NCBI GenBank assembly: GCA_009780175.1
Contig: WRAO01000018.1
Location: forward strand, 1 to 45,582
Source of the DNA: Oscillospiraceae bacterium
Lineage (GTDB): Bacteria; Bacillota; Clostridia; Oscillospirales; Oscillospiraceae
Direction: 5' to 3'
Length of the DNA: 45,582 nt
Below are positions 24,905 through 32,591 of the stretch, piece after piece. How positions within the stretch are numbered: position 1 is the first letter of the stretch; each line of letters starts with the position of its first letter. A program made the position numbers and the translations under genes. The notes beneath the pieces are model-generated. The model saw only the letters and a program-made list of their open reading frames with translations, had not been told where the DNA came from and made no database searches.

Positions 24905-25852
24905 ATGAAACCGAGCATTTTTATTGATGGAAGAGAAGGGACGACGGGGCTGCAGATTGAGGAGCGGCTTCGGGGTCGGACTGATATTGAGCAGATTATT
25001 ATTCCGGAGGCGCTTCGGAAGGATACGGAGGCGCGGCGGGAGCGGTTGAATGCGGCGGACCTTGTGTTTCTCTGTTTGCCGGACGTGGCGGCGCGGGAGG
25101 CGGTTGGGTTGATTGAGAATCCCAATACACGCGTGATTGACGCATCTACAGCGCATCGGACGGCGCCGGGGTGGGTGTATGGGTTTCCGGAATTGACATC
25201 TACGCGGCGAAGTGGGATACGAGATGCGCGGCGGGTGGCGAATCCGGGGTGTCATGCTACGGGGTTTTTGGCGATTGTCGCGCCGCTTGTAAGCGCGGGG
25301 GTGCTGCCTAAGGATACGGTGGTTCCTTGTCATTCGTTGACGGGGTATTCCGGAGGCGGGAAGGCGATGATTGCGCAGTATGAGGCGGCGGATCGGCCTT
25401 TGGCCTTGGACGCGCCGCGGATTTATGGGCTGGGGCTGCAGCATAAGCATCTGCCGGAGATGGTGGCGGAGGCGGGGCTTTTGGTGCCGCCGCTGTTTAC
25501 GCCGATTGTGTCTGACTATTACGCGGGGATGGCTGTTTCGGTGCTGCTCCATGGTGGGCAGCTTGCCGGGGGGACTTCGTCGGCGGAGATTCGGGAGATT
25601 TTAGCGGGGCACTATGGTGGGGAGACGTTTGTCACAGTGCCGCCCTTTGGTGGCGAGGATACGCTGGCGAGTCCCGGGTTTATTGAGGCGAATGCCTTTG
25701 TGGGGACGAATCAGCTGGAATTGTTGGTGTTTGGGAATGGGGCGCAGACGCTCATTACGGCGCGGCTTGATAACCTCGGTAAGGGCGCATCGGGCGCGGC
25801 GGTGCAGAATATGAATTTGATGTTGGGGCTGTCGGAGACGGCGGGACTATAA
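24905..25852 (+). CDS. argC: N-acetyl-gamma-glutamyl-phosphate reductase
   Basis: A 315-aa NADPH-dependent reductase, third step of arginine biosynthesis. The start IFIDGREGTTGLQIEERL is the NADP-binding motif of the shorter type 2 ArgC. The active-site cysteine is Cys116 in VANPGCHATGF. The C-terminal half has LPEMVAEAGL and FVGTNQLELLVFGN. The ATG at 24905 follows GAGGAGG; a longer frame would overlap the operator. It is the first gene of the arg cluster. A hairpin with a T-tract (25851-25879) directly follows the stop codon. Confidence 0.95.
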   Translation: MKPSIFIDGREGTTGLQIEERLRGRTDIEQIIIPEALRKDTEARRERLNAADLVFLCLPDVAAREAVGLIENPNTRVIDASTAHRTAPGWVYGFPELTSTRRSGIRDARRVANPGCHATGFLAIVAPLVSAGVLPKDTVVPCHSLTGYSGGGKAMIAQYEAADRPLALDAPRIYGLGLQHKHLPEMVAEAGLLVPPLFTPIVSDYYAGMAVSVLLHGGQLAGGTSSAEIREILAGHYGGETFVTVPPFGGEDTLASPGFIEANAFVGTNQLELLVFGNGAQTLITARLDNLGKGASGAAVQNMNLMLGLSETAGL

Positions 25853-25879
25853 AAATCAAATGCTTGCATTTGATTTTTT
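25851..25879 (+). terminator. Hairpin with T-tract between argC and argJ
   Basis: Perfect 13-bp arms, AAAAATCAAATGC / GCATTTGATTTTT, with a two-base loop. It overlaps the argC stop and looks like a terminator placed inside the operon, so it may reduce read-through into argJ. Confidence 0.68.
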
Positions 25880-25946
25880 GCCGGAGGCGAAAAGGACGAG
25901 GGATACGAAGGACGTTTTCGACAGATATGAATAGGAGGGTACTATT

Positions 25947-27170
25947 ATGCAACAGATATCGGGTGGAGTTTGTGCGGCGCAAGGGTTTTCGGCTGGGGGT
26001 GTGCGCTGTGGGTTGAAGAAGAAGGAGCAGCCGGATCTTGCGTTGGTTGTCTCGTCTGTGCCGGCGAAGGCGGCGGCGACCTATACGCGGAATGTAGTGC
26101 AGGCGGCGCCGATCCATGTGTCGAAGCGGCATTTGGCGGATGGGACCTTGCAGGCGGTGATCGTCAACGCGGGGAACGCGAACGCTTGCGCGCCGGATGG
26201 GGAGCAGAATGCGCTGTTGATGTGTGAGTATACAGCGAAGGCGTTGGGGATCGCGACGGAGCAGGTTGCGGTGTCTTCAACGGGTGTGATTGGGCAGTCT
26301 ATGACGCCGAAAATGGGGCAGGTTGAGGCCGGGATAGAGGCCTTAGCGGTGTCGTTGACAGTGGATGCCGACGGTTCAGACCGGGCGGCGAAGGCGATTA
26401 TGACGACGGATTTGACGCAGAAAGAGGCGGCTATTGCGCTTACTTTGGGTGGGAAGGCGGTACATATCGGCGGGATTGCGAAGGGGAGCGGGATGATACA
26501 CCCTAATATGGGGACCATGCTCTGCTTTTTGACGACGGACGCGGCGATTTCGTCTGATCTACTCCAGCAGGCGCTGCGGCGGGCGGTGGATGTTAGTTTT
26601 AACCGCATTTCTGTGGACGGAGATTGTTCGACGAATGATTTTTGTGTGATTCTGGCGAACGGGCTGGCGGGGAATGCGGAGATTCAGGCGGAGGACGCGG
26701 AGTATGCGGCGTTTTTGGCAGCTTTGACGGAGCTCTGCATCTATCTGGCGCGGGAGATTGCGGCGGATGGGGAGGGGGCGACGCATTTGCTCACTTGTAC
26801 CGTCCAAAACGCGCCGAGTGAGCAAGTTGCGACGACGGTGGCGAAGAGCGTGATTGGGTCTTCGTTGGTCAAAAGCGCGTTTTTTGGCAGGGATGCGAAC
26901 TGGGGCCGGATTCTCTGCGCGATGGGGTATTCGGGAGCCGAGTTTGATCCGGAGTTGGTTGCTGTTTCCTTTGTGAGTGTGGCGGGAGAAGTCCAGGTTT
27001 GCAAGGATGGGCGCGGGCTTGGGTTTGATGAGGAACTGGCGCTCCGCGTGTTGGAGCCGCATGAGGTTGAGATTCGGATTGACATGGGGCAGGGGTCGGA
27101 GGGCAGCGTTTGCTGGGGCTGTGACCTCACTTATGATTATGTGAAGATTAATGGGTCTTATCGGAGTTAG
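25947..27170 (+). CDS. argJ: Bifunctional glutamate N-acetyltransferase / ornithine acetyltransferase
   Basis: A 407-aa enzyme that recycles the acetyl group from N-acetylornithine to glutamate. The self-cleavage site is within KGSGMIHPNMGTMLCF: Thr190 becomes the N-terminal nucleophile of the beta chain. The usual motif is NMATML, so alanine is replaced by glycine here. VNAGNANACAP and FGRDANWGRI are further family signatures. No argA is present in the window, so ArgJ may also make acetylglutamate from acetyl-CoA, as bifunctional members do. RBS AGGAGG. Confidence 0.96.
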   Translation: MQQISGGVCAAQGFSAGGVRCGLKKKEQPDLALVVSSVPAKAAATYTRNVVQAAPIHVSKRHLADGTLQAVIVNAGNANACAPDGEQNALLMCEYTAKALGIATEQVAVSSTGVIGQSMTPKMGQVEAGIEALAVSLTVDADGSDRAAKAIMTTDLTQKEAAIALTLGGKAVHIGGIAKGSGMIHPNMGTMLCFLTTDAAISSDLLQQALRRAVDVSFNRISVDGDCSTNDFCVILANGLAGNAEIQAEDAEYAAFLAALTELCIYLAREIAADGEGATHLLTCTVQNAPSEQVATTVAKSVIGSSLVKSAFFGRDANWGRILCAMGYSGAEFDPELVAVSFVSVAGEVQVCKDGRGLGFDEELALRVLEPHEVEIRIDMGQGSEGSVCWGCDLTYDYVKINGSYRS

Positions 27171-27172
27171 TT

Positions 27173-27195
27173 GTAGGGGCGAACTGTGTTCGCCC
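27173..27195. repeat. 23-bp hairpin repeat, inverted copy
   Basis: The exact reverse complement of 17803-17825, located just after the argJ stop and before the argB ribosome site. Confidence 0.85.
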
Positions 27196-27239
27196 GCGCA
27201 TGGATACCGGAGCGAACCATTTACGAGGAGTGTGGCAAT

Positions 27240-28106
27240 ATGTGCGAACATCTAGATCGGGCGACGGTTTTGGCGGAGGCGCTGCCTTATATTCGGAAGT
27301 ATAGCGGGAAGACGATTGTCATCAAATACGGCGGGAACGCGATGACCTCGCCGGCTTTGCTTGAGGCTGTGATGGGCGATGTGGTGCTGTTGCGGCTGGT
27401 GGGAGTGAAAGTCGTTGTCGTCCACGGTGGCGGGCCGGAGATTAACGAGGCTTTGGAAAAGGTCGGCAAGGTGTCTCGCTTTGTGGACGGGCTTCGGTAT
27501 ACGGACGCGGAAACCATGGAGATTGTGCAGATGGTGCTCTGTGGGAAGATTAATAAGAACCTCGTGGATCAGATGGGCCGGATGGGCGGCAGGGCGATTG
27601 GGCTTTGCGGGTTGGATGGCGGGATGTTTAAGGCCAAGCAACTCAAACGCGCGGACGGGGTGGACCTTGGGCTGGTGGGGGATATCGTCGAGGTGGACCC
27701 GCGGCCTGTGGTGGATGCGTTGGAGAATGGGTATGTGCCCATCGTCGCGACGGTGGCGCAGGGGATGGACGGGCCGAGCGCTTATAATATCAACGCGGAT
27801 ACGGCGGCGAGCAAGTTGGCGGCGGCCTTGAAGGCTACGAAGTTGATTTTGCTGACAGATGTCCGGGGTCTTTTGCGGGACCCGAGGGATGAGGGGACCT
27901 TGATTCCGAAGGTGCAGGTGAGCGAGGTGCCGCGGTTGATTAAGGATGGGATTGTCTCGGGCGGGATGATTCCGAAGATTGATTGTTGTGTGGAGTCTGT
28001 GCGGCAGGGTGTGACGGACGCGCTGATTTTGGACGGGCGTGTACCGCATTCGATTTTGATTGAGATGCTCACCGACAAGGGCGCGGGGACGATGATTGTA
28101 TCATAG
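27240..28106 (+). CDS. argB: Acetylglutamate kinase
   Basis: A 288-aa amino acid kinase that phosphorylates N-acetylglutamate, the second and often arginine-regulated step. The N-terminal helix CEHLDRATVLAEALPYIRKY is of the long, arginine-sensitive type. IVIKYGGNAM is the ATP-binding lysine/glycine loop, and VVVHGGGPEINEAL is the substrate loop. LTDVRGLL and the C-terminal GGMIPKIDCC are typical. The ATG at 27240 follows GAGGAG; an upstream frame includes the repeat at 27173 and was rejected. argD begins 13 bp after the stop. Confidence 0.96.
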   Translation: MCEHLDRATVLAEALPYIRKYSGKTIVIKYGGNAMTSPALLEAVMGDVVLLRLVGVKVVVVHGGGPEINEALEKVGKVSRFVDGLRYTDAETMEIVQMVLCGKINKNLVDQMGRMGGRAIGLCGLDGGMFKAKQLKRADGVDLGLVGDIVEVDPRPVVDALENGYVPIVATVAQGMDGPSAYNINADTAASKLAAALKATKLILLTDVRGLLRDPRDEGTLIPKVQVSEVPRLIKDGIVSGGMIPKIDCCVESVRQGVTDALILDGRVPHSILIEMLTDKGAGTMIVS

Positions 28107-28119
28107 GGAGGCGAAGGAT

Positions 28120-29304
28120 TTGACGAATCAGGAGCTAATCAAGGACTATGACCAGTATGTGATGGGGACCTATGGGCGGTTTCCGATTGCGCTCTCGCAT
28201 GGCAGTGGGGCGACGCTGTATGATTTTGACGGGAAGCAGTATATTGATTTTGCTTCGGGGGTCGGCGTGAACTCGCTGGGGTGTGCGCATCCGGCGTGGG
28301 TGCGGGCGATTACGGAGCAGGCGATGCGGATTGGGCATACTTCGAATTTGTATTATTCGGAGCCTGCGATGCGGGTGGCGAAGGCGCTTTGTGAGCGGAC
28401 GGGGATGGATCAGGCGTTTTTTGCGAACTCCGGGGCGGAGAGCAATGAGGGGCTGATTAAGTTGGCCCGGAAGTATAGCCGCGACAAATATGGCGCGGGA
28501 CGGAGCAAGGTTGTGACGCTGGTGCAATCGTTCCATGGGCGTACGGTGACGACGCTTTCGGCGACGGGGCAGGAGGTGTTTCAGCAGCACTTTTTCCCGT
28601 TTACGGAGGGCTTTGTGCATGTGCCGGCCGGGGATTTGGATGCGCTGGTTGCGGCGGCGTCGGGGGGCGACACGGCGGCTGTGCTTTTGGAGTTGATCCA
28701 AGGGGAGGGCGGGGTGTTGCCGATGGATCCGGCTTATATCCAGCAGGTAGCGGCGTTTTGTGCGGAGCGGGATATTTTGCTGCTGCTCGATGAGGTGCAG
28801 ACAGGTATCGGGCGGACGGGGAGTTTGTTTGCGTTTGAGCAGTATGGGATAACTCCGGATGCGGTTAGTTTTGCGAAAGGGATCGCCGGGGGATTGCCGT
28901 TTGGGGGATTCTTGGCGTCTGAGAAGTGCAGCCGGGTGCTGGGGCCGGGGCAGCATGCTACGACGTTTGGGGGGAACCCGATCGCGGCGGCTGCGGCTTC
29001 GGTGGTGTTGGAGACGTTGACGGAGGCGGAGTTGGAAGAGGTTGTCCGGAAGGGGCAATATATCCAAGAGAAGGTATTGGCGATGGACAGTCCGTATGTC
29101 TCCGAGGTGCGGGGCTTAGGGCTGATGATTGGGGTTGTGCTGAAGGACATTGGGCATAAGGACTTGGCGAAGCAACTCAATGAAGACGGACTGTTGGCCT
29201 TGACGGCGGGGACGGAGACACTCCGGTTTTTGCCGCCGCTGACGATTTCGTATGCGGAGATTGATAAGGGACTGGGGATTTTGGCGAGGCGGTTGGTGGT
29301 GTAG
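28120..29304 (+). CDS. argD: Acetylornithine aminotransferase
   Basis: A PLP-dependent class III aminotransferase of 394 aa that converts acetylglutamate semialdehyde to acetylornithine. Visible family segments are DFASGVGVNSLGCAHP, the motif FFANSGAESNEGLIKLARKY, LLLDEVQTGIGRTGSLF and the PLP-lysine region VSFAKGIAGGLPFGGF. No in-frame ATG fits the start. A TTG at 28120 lies eight bases after GGGAGG and gives MTNQELIKDYDQYVMGTYGR, a normal ArgD N-terminus. The argB stop is 13 bp upstream. Confidence 0.93.
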   Translation: MTNQELIKDYDQYVMGTYGRFPIALSHGSGATLYDFDGKQYIDFASGVGVNSLGCAHPAWVRAITEQAMRIGHTSNLYYSEPAMRVAKALCERTGMDQAFFANSGAESNEGLIKLARKYSRDKYGAGRSKVVTLVQSFHGRTVTTLSATGQEVFQQHFFPFTEGFVHVPAGDLDALVAAASGGDTAAVLLELIQGEGGVLPMDPAYIQQVAAFCAERDILLLLDEVQTGIGRTGSLFAFEQYGITPDAVSFAKGIAGGLPFGGFLASEKCSRVLGPGQHATTFGGNPIAAAAASVVLETLTEAELEEVVRKGQYIQEKVLAMDSPYVSEVRGLGLMIGVVLKDIGHKDLAKQLNEDGLLALTAGTETLRFLPPLTISYAEIDKGLGILARRLVV

Positions 29305-29321
29305 GACTTTTGGGTTGCCCA

Positions 29322-29408
29322 TTGTAAAGGACGGCGTCCTCGACGTCCCGTCTGCTTTTGGGCAGTGCACAATTGGGGAACGGGGCGTCGAGGACGCCGC
29401 CCCCTACA
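29322..29408. repeat. Long intergenic hairpin between argD and argF
   Basis: Arms CGGCGTCCTCGACG (29332-29345) and CGTCGAGGACGCCG (29386-29399). They extend outwards to TTGTA/TACAA and inwards to CCCGT/ACGGG. The CCCCCTAC edge resembles the small repeats at 17803 and 27173. Confidence 0.7.
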
Positions 29409-29460
29409 AAGATGATTTGACGTTTTGTGAAAAAGAGTATAGAATTAGGAGGACTACATC

Positions 29461-30372
29461 ATGCCGAAGCATTTGTTGAAACTACTCGATTATTCGCGTG
29501 CGGAGATCGAGGAGATTTTGAACGTGGCGGATCAACTTAAGTATGAGCAGAAGAATGGGATTCCGCACAGTTTTCCGAAGGGTAAGACCCTTGCGATGAT
29601 TTTTGAGAAGAATTCGACCCGTACGCGGGTGTCCTTTGAGGTGGGTATTTTCCAGCTGGGGGGACATGGGGTTTTTCTTTCGAGCGCGACGAGCCAGATG
29701 GGGCGCGGGGAGCCGATTGCGGACACGGCGCGGACCTTGGCGCGGTATTGCGATTGCATCATGATCCGTACTTATGGGCATGAGATCGTGGAGGAACTGG
29801 CGAAGTGGTCTGATGTGCCGGTGATTAATGGGTTGACGGATCGCTATCATCCTTGCCAGGTGTTGGCGGATTTGATGACGATTCGGGAGCATAAAAGCCG
29901 GCTTGAAGGGCTGAAGCTCTGCTACATTGGCGATGGGAATAATATGGCGAACTCGCTTATCGTGGGTGGGCTGAAGATGGGGATGGATGTCTCTGTCGCT
30001 TGCCCCGAGGGCTATGGGCCGCATCAGGAGGCTTTGGACTTTGCCGCAACAGTGACAGACGCGAAGTTTTCGCTTGTTACGGACCCGAAGGAAGCGGCTG
30101 TTGGCGCGGATGTGATTATCACTGACGTCTGGGCCAGCATGGGGCAGGAAGACGAGGCCGAGGCGCGGCGGATTGCGTTTGCGGGGTATCAGGTCAATGA
30201 CGAACTGATGGCTTTGGCGAATCCGGGGTGCATGGTGCAACACTGTTTGCCCGCGAAGAAGGGGCAGGAGATTACAGAGGCCGTGTTTGCGGCCCATGCG
30301 ACGGAGATTTTTGATGAGGCGGAAAACCGGCTCCATGCGCAGAAGGCTGTAATGGTGCTGCTGATGCAATAA
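29461..30372 (+). CDS. argF: Ornithine carbamoyltransferase
   Basis: A 303-aa enzyme that makes citrulline from ornithine and carbamoyl phosphate. The carbamoyl-phosphate loop is FEKNSTRTRVSFEVG; HPCQVLADLMTI and GDGNNMANSLI are central motifs, and HCLPAKKGQEIT carries the catalytic cysteine region. The start is preceded by AGGAGG. It lies at the end of the arg cluster, 156 bp after argD, with a hairpin repeat in that gap. It could be cataloged as anabolic ArgF; the context supports biosynthesis rather than the deiminase pathway. Confidence 0.96.
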   Translation: MPKHLLKLLDYSRAEIEEILNVADQLKYEQKNGIPHSFPKGKTLAMIFEKNSTRTRVSFEVGIFQLGGHGVFLSSATSQMGRGEPIADTARTLARYCDCIMIRTYGHEIVEELAKWSDVPVINGLTDRYHPCQVLADLMTIREHKSRLEGLKLCYIGDGNNMANSLIVGGLKMGMDVSVACPEGYGPHQEALDFAATVTDAKFSLVTDPKEAAVGADVIITDVWASMGQEDEAEARRIAFAGYQVNDELMALANPGCMVQHCLPAKKGQEITEAVFAAHATEIFDEAENRLHAQKAVMVLLMQ

Positions 30373-30394
30373 ACAAGAGAAAGAAGGACAGGGC

Positions 30395-31591
30395 ATGATA
30401 GGGAGATTTAACACGAAAAACTATAGATCGCTCTTGCCCTTCTTTTTCCTCGCGCTCGCCATCATCGTGGCATTTCATGTGGTTGCGAATGTGAGCGCGT
30501 TTCTGGAGGTTATTTGGTGGGTTTGGGGAGTTCTCGCGCCGTTTTTCTATGGTTTTTTGATCGCGTATATTCTCAATATTCCGGCGAGCGCGTTTCAGCG
30601 GCTGTTTGAACAGGCGAAGGTGCCCTGGGTGGTCCGGCGCGGACGGACATTGGGCGTTGTGCTGGTGTTTCTCTTGCTCCTCATTTTTGTGGCCGTTGTT
30701 TTGATCTTAGTGATTCCGGCCATTGTATCCAGCGTTGCGCTCTTTGCATCGAACTTCCAGGCCTATTATGAGAATGCGCTTGGGTGGGTCGCGCAGCTCA
30801 ACAGCCTCGATATCTTCGGGCTTTATATTGATATAGACGCTCTCTCCGCATCCATTTGGGACTGGTTCCAAAATGTGGGGGAGGATGGGTTTTTTATGAA
30901 CTCCATCCATACGCTGATCGGATTTTCAACGGCGATTTTCGGCGGGTTATTTACTTTCTTTTTGGCCCTTGTATCGGCGATTTATATGTTGCTGTGGAAA
31001 GATGCGTTTAAGGGGTATCTGGCCCGTGTGCTGCGGGTTGCGATGTCTCCACGCTTTTATAGAGGTACGCTGAAATATAGCGAGAGCCTCAACGATAACT
31101 TCAAACGCTATATTTATACGCAGACGATAGACGGGCTGATTCTCGGCACTATGGCGACCATTCAGCTTTGGATCATCGGGTCGCCGTTTGCGCTTTTGCT
31201 TGGGATTATGCTTGGTATTGTCAATTACATCCCCTATTTCGGCTCCATTTTCGGCACGATTGTCGCGGTGTTGGTTGTGGCGTTTACGGAAGGGATTTGG
31301 CCTATTGCCGTGATTGCTACAGTGACACTCTTTATCACCCAGCAGATTGACGCGAATATCATCCAGCCGAGGCTGATGAGCGGTTCGTTTAAGATGAGTC
31401 CGTTGCTTGTCATAATCGCCATTACCATTGGCGGAGCGATTGCCGGGATTCTTGGCATGATCGCCGCAATTCCGATTGCCGGTGTGATTAAGGATATGGT
31501 AGAGACGGTGCTGGACTATTACGAGCATCAACGGCTCCAAGAATCAGGCGGGATAGAGCCGGACGATACGGATGAAACGAAACTCGGATGA
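30395..31591 (+). CDS. AI-2E family transporter (PF01594-type membrane protein)
   Basis: A 398-aa polytopic membrane protein with about eight hydrophobic segments. Early segments include VWGVLAPFFYGFLIAYILNIP. The conserved C-terminal block GIVNYIPYFGSIFGTIVAVL followed by QQIDANIIQPRLMSGSFKMSP is the family signature. Members export small molecules or act as sodium/proton exchangers; the substrate here is unknown. It starts 22 bp after argF with an AAGGACAGG site and may be cotranscribed with it. The stop overlaps a bidirectional terminator shared with nrdG. Confidence 0.92.
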   Translation: MIGRFNTKNYRSLLPFFFLALAIIVAFHVVANVSAFLEVIWWVWGVLAPFFYGFLIAYILNIPASAFQRLFEQAKVPWVVRRGRTLGVVLVFLLLLIFVAVVLILVIPAIVSSVALFASNFQAYYENALGWVAQLNSLDIFGLYIDIDALSASIWDWFQNVGEDGFFMNSIHTLIGFSTAIFGGLFTFFLALVSAIYMLLWKDAFKGYLARVLRVAMSPRFYRGTLKYSESLNDNFKRYIYTQTIDGLILGTMATIQLWIIGSPFALLLGIMLGIVNYIPYFGSIFGTIVAVLVVAFTEGIWPIAVIATVTLFITQQIDANIIQPRLMSGSFKMSPLLVIIAITIGGAIAGILGMIAAIPIAGVIKDMVETVLDYYEHQRLQESGGIEPDDTDETKLG

Positions 31592-31611
31592 CAGCTTCTG
31601 TCATCCGAGTT
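31581..31611. terminator. Bidirectional terminator overlapping both gene ends
   Basis: Perfect 14-bp arms AACTCGGATGACAG / CTGTCATCCGAGTT with loop CTT. The stem contains the stop codon of the AI-2E gene on plus and of nrdG on minus. The downstream T-tract is weak on plus (TCGATTATTCTTTG). Confidence 0.75.
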
Positions 31612-32047
31612 CGATTATTCTTTGATTTTCGCTGCCTCTCCATTGTAGGGAGAGGCTTCGTTGTGCTTCGAGATAAGGGCCGTCCACCAGGACGTCGATT
31701 TCCTTGAGCAGGACTTCGGCCTCGGGTATTTCTCTGAGTTGTTCGAGCGTATAGCCGGAGTAGCACCAGACGTTTAGGCCGGCCTCGTGCGCGGCTCTTG
31801 CGATTTTTGCGCAGTCTTCCGCTTGGAGGAAGGGTTCGCCGCCGGTGAGAGTTAGGCCGTCGGTGAGGGGGTTGCGGAGCATATCCCGAATAATGTCCTC
31901 GACGGGCATTTCTCTGCCGCCGTCTGTGTCGTGTGTGGCTGGGTTATGGCAGCCGGGGCAGCGGTGTGGACAGCCTTGGGTGAAGACTACATAGCGCAGG
32001 CCTGGGCCGTCTACGATGGAGTCGTGCATGGTGTGGTGGATGCGCAT
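31601..32047 (-). CDS. nrdG: Anaerobic ribonucleotide reductase activating protein
   Basis: A 148-aa radical SAM enzyme that installs the glycyl radical on NrdD. The Fe-S/SAM motif CPHRCPGC sits near residues 26-33, after IVDGPGLRYVVFTQG. LTLTGGEPFLQ is the SAM-binding GGE motif and CYSGYTLEQL follows. The ATG at 32047 follows AGGAGG; a longer frame reaches into an 18-bp hairpin and was rejected. Its partner nrdD lies about 7 kb away (39134-41464) on the opposite strand rather than next to it. Confidence 0.93.
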   Translation of the reverse strand: MRIHHTMHDSIVDGPGLRYVVFTQGCPHRCPGCHNPATHDTDGGREMPVEDIIRDMLRNPLTDGLTLTGGEPFLQAEDCAKIARAAHEAGLNVWCYSGYTLEQLREIPEAEVLLKEIDVLVDGPYLEAQRSLSLQWRGSENQRIIELG

Positions 32048-32075
32048 GGGAGCCTCCTGAAGGTCTGACATAAGG

Positions 32076-32114
32076 GACAATCGTGGAAAAGGCTTTGCCT
32101 TTTCCACGATTGTC
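32076..32114. other. Perfect 18-bp hairpin between the ferritin-like gene and nrdG
   Basis: Arms 32076-32093 and 32097-32114 (GACAATCGTGGAAAAGGC and its complement), loop TTT. There is no clear T-tract on the minus strand. It sits between the stop of the upstream gene and the nrdG ribosome site and may act as a partial terminator or mRNA stabiliser. Confidence 0.7.
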
Positions 32115-32154
32115 ATTATAGCGGAGCGGGTGGGTCGTTGTAAAGCGTTGCACG

Positions 32155-32448
32155 TTATGTAGGGTCTGAATCAAGCTGTTTTTTCAGGGTTCCGAGCGCG
32201 TCTTCGATATCGTCGCTTGCGATTTTGGTGTCGGGATCATAATAGGCGAGGAGGGCGAGTTCGTTGATGATGTGGTTGCGCTCGTCTCCCGCGATTTCGC
32301 GGATTTTGGCGACGTGGTCTGCGGGGGCGCCGAGGCTCTCCATCAGTTCGGCTAATTCGATGTACCCGTGTTGTGCGGCCATTTCGTCCGACGCGTTTGC
32401 GGCGAGTGCGGCGGCGATTGTAGCTTTGGCGGTACGTGTGAGTTCCAT
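32155..32448 (-). CDS. Small ferritin-like (rubrerythrin-type) protein, hypothetical
   Basis: A 97-aa, probably all-helical cytosolic protein. The sequence pattern is E-x2-AAQHGYIELAE in one helix and IAGDERNHIINEL in another. This resembles the ExxY and DExxH metal-ligand helices of ferritin-like proteins, but it is too short for a full four-helix bundle with two ExxH motifs. Binding of iron is inference. The start at 32448 has GGAGGG upstream. It has a consensus promoter (32515-32543) and is followed by nrdG about 107 bp later. Confidence 0.75.
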   Translation of the reverse strand: MELTRTAKATIAAALAANASDEMAAQHGYIELAELMESLGAPADHVAKIREIAGDERNHIINELALLAYYDPDTKIASDDIEDALGTLKKQLDSDPT

Positions 32449-32514
32449 ATTCTTGCCCTCCTAAGTTGTTGATTTGTAGATGTTTCATAAAATGGGACAA
32501 ATTTCTACAATTGG

Positions 32515-32543
32515 ATCATAGCATATTGCTGTTTTTTTGTCAA
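32515..32543 (-). promoter_or_regulatory. Consensus promoter of the ferritin-like gene
   Basis: On the minus strand TTGACA (32543-32538), a 17-nt spacer and TATGAT (32520-32515). TTGTAGA and TCTACAA half sites about 30 bp apart lie in the leader. Confidence 0.8.
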
Positions 32544-32591
32544 TGGAGCGGAATTGGCGGGCGGGGATGGAACCCCGCCCATGTGGACGCG

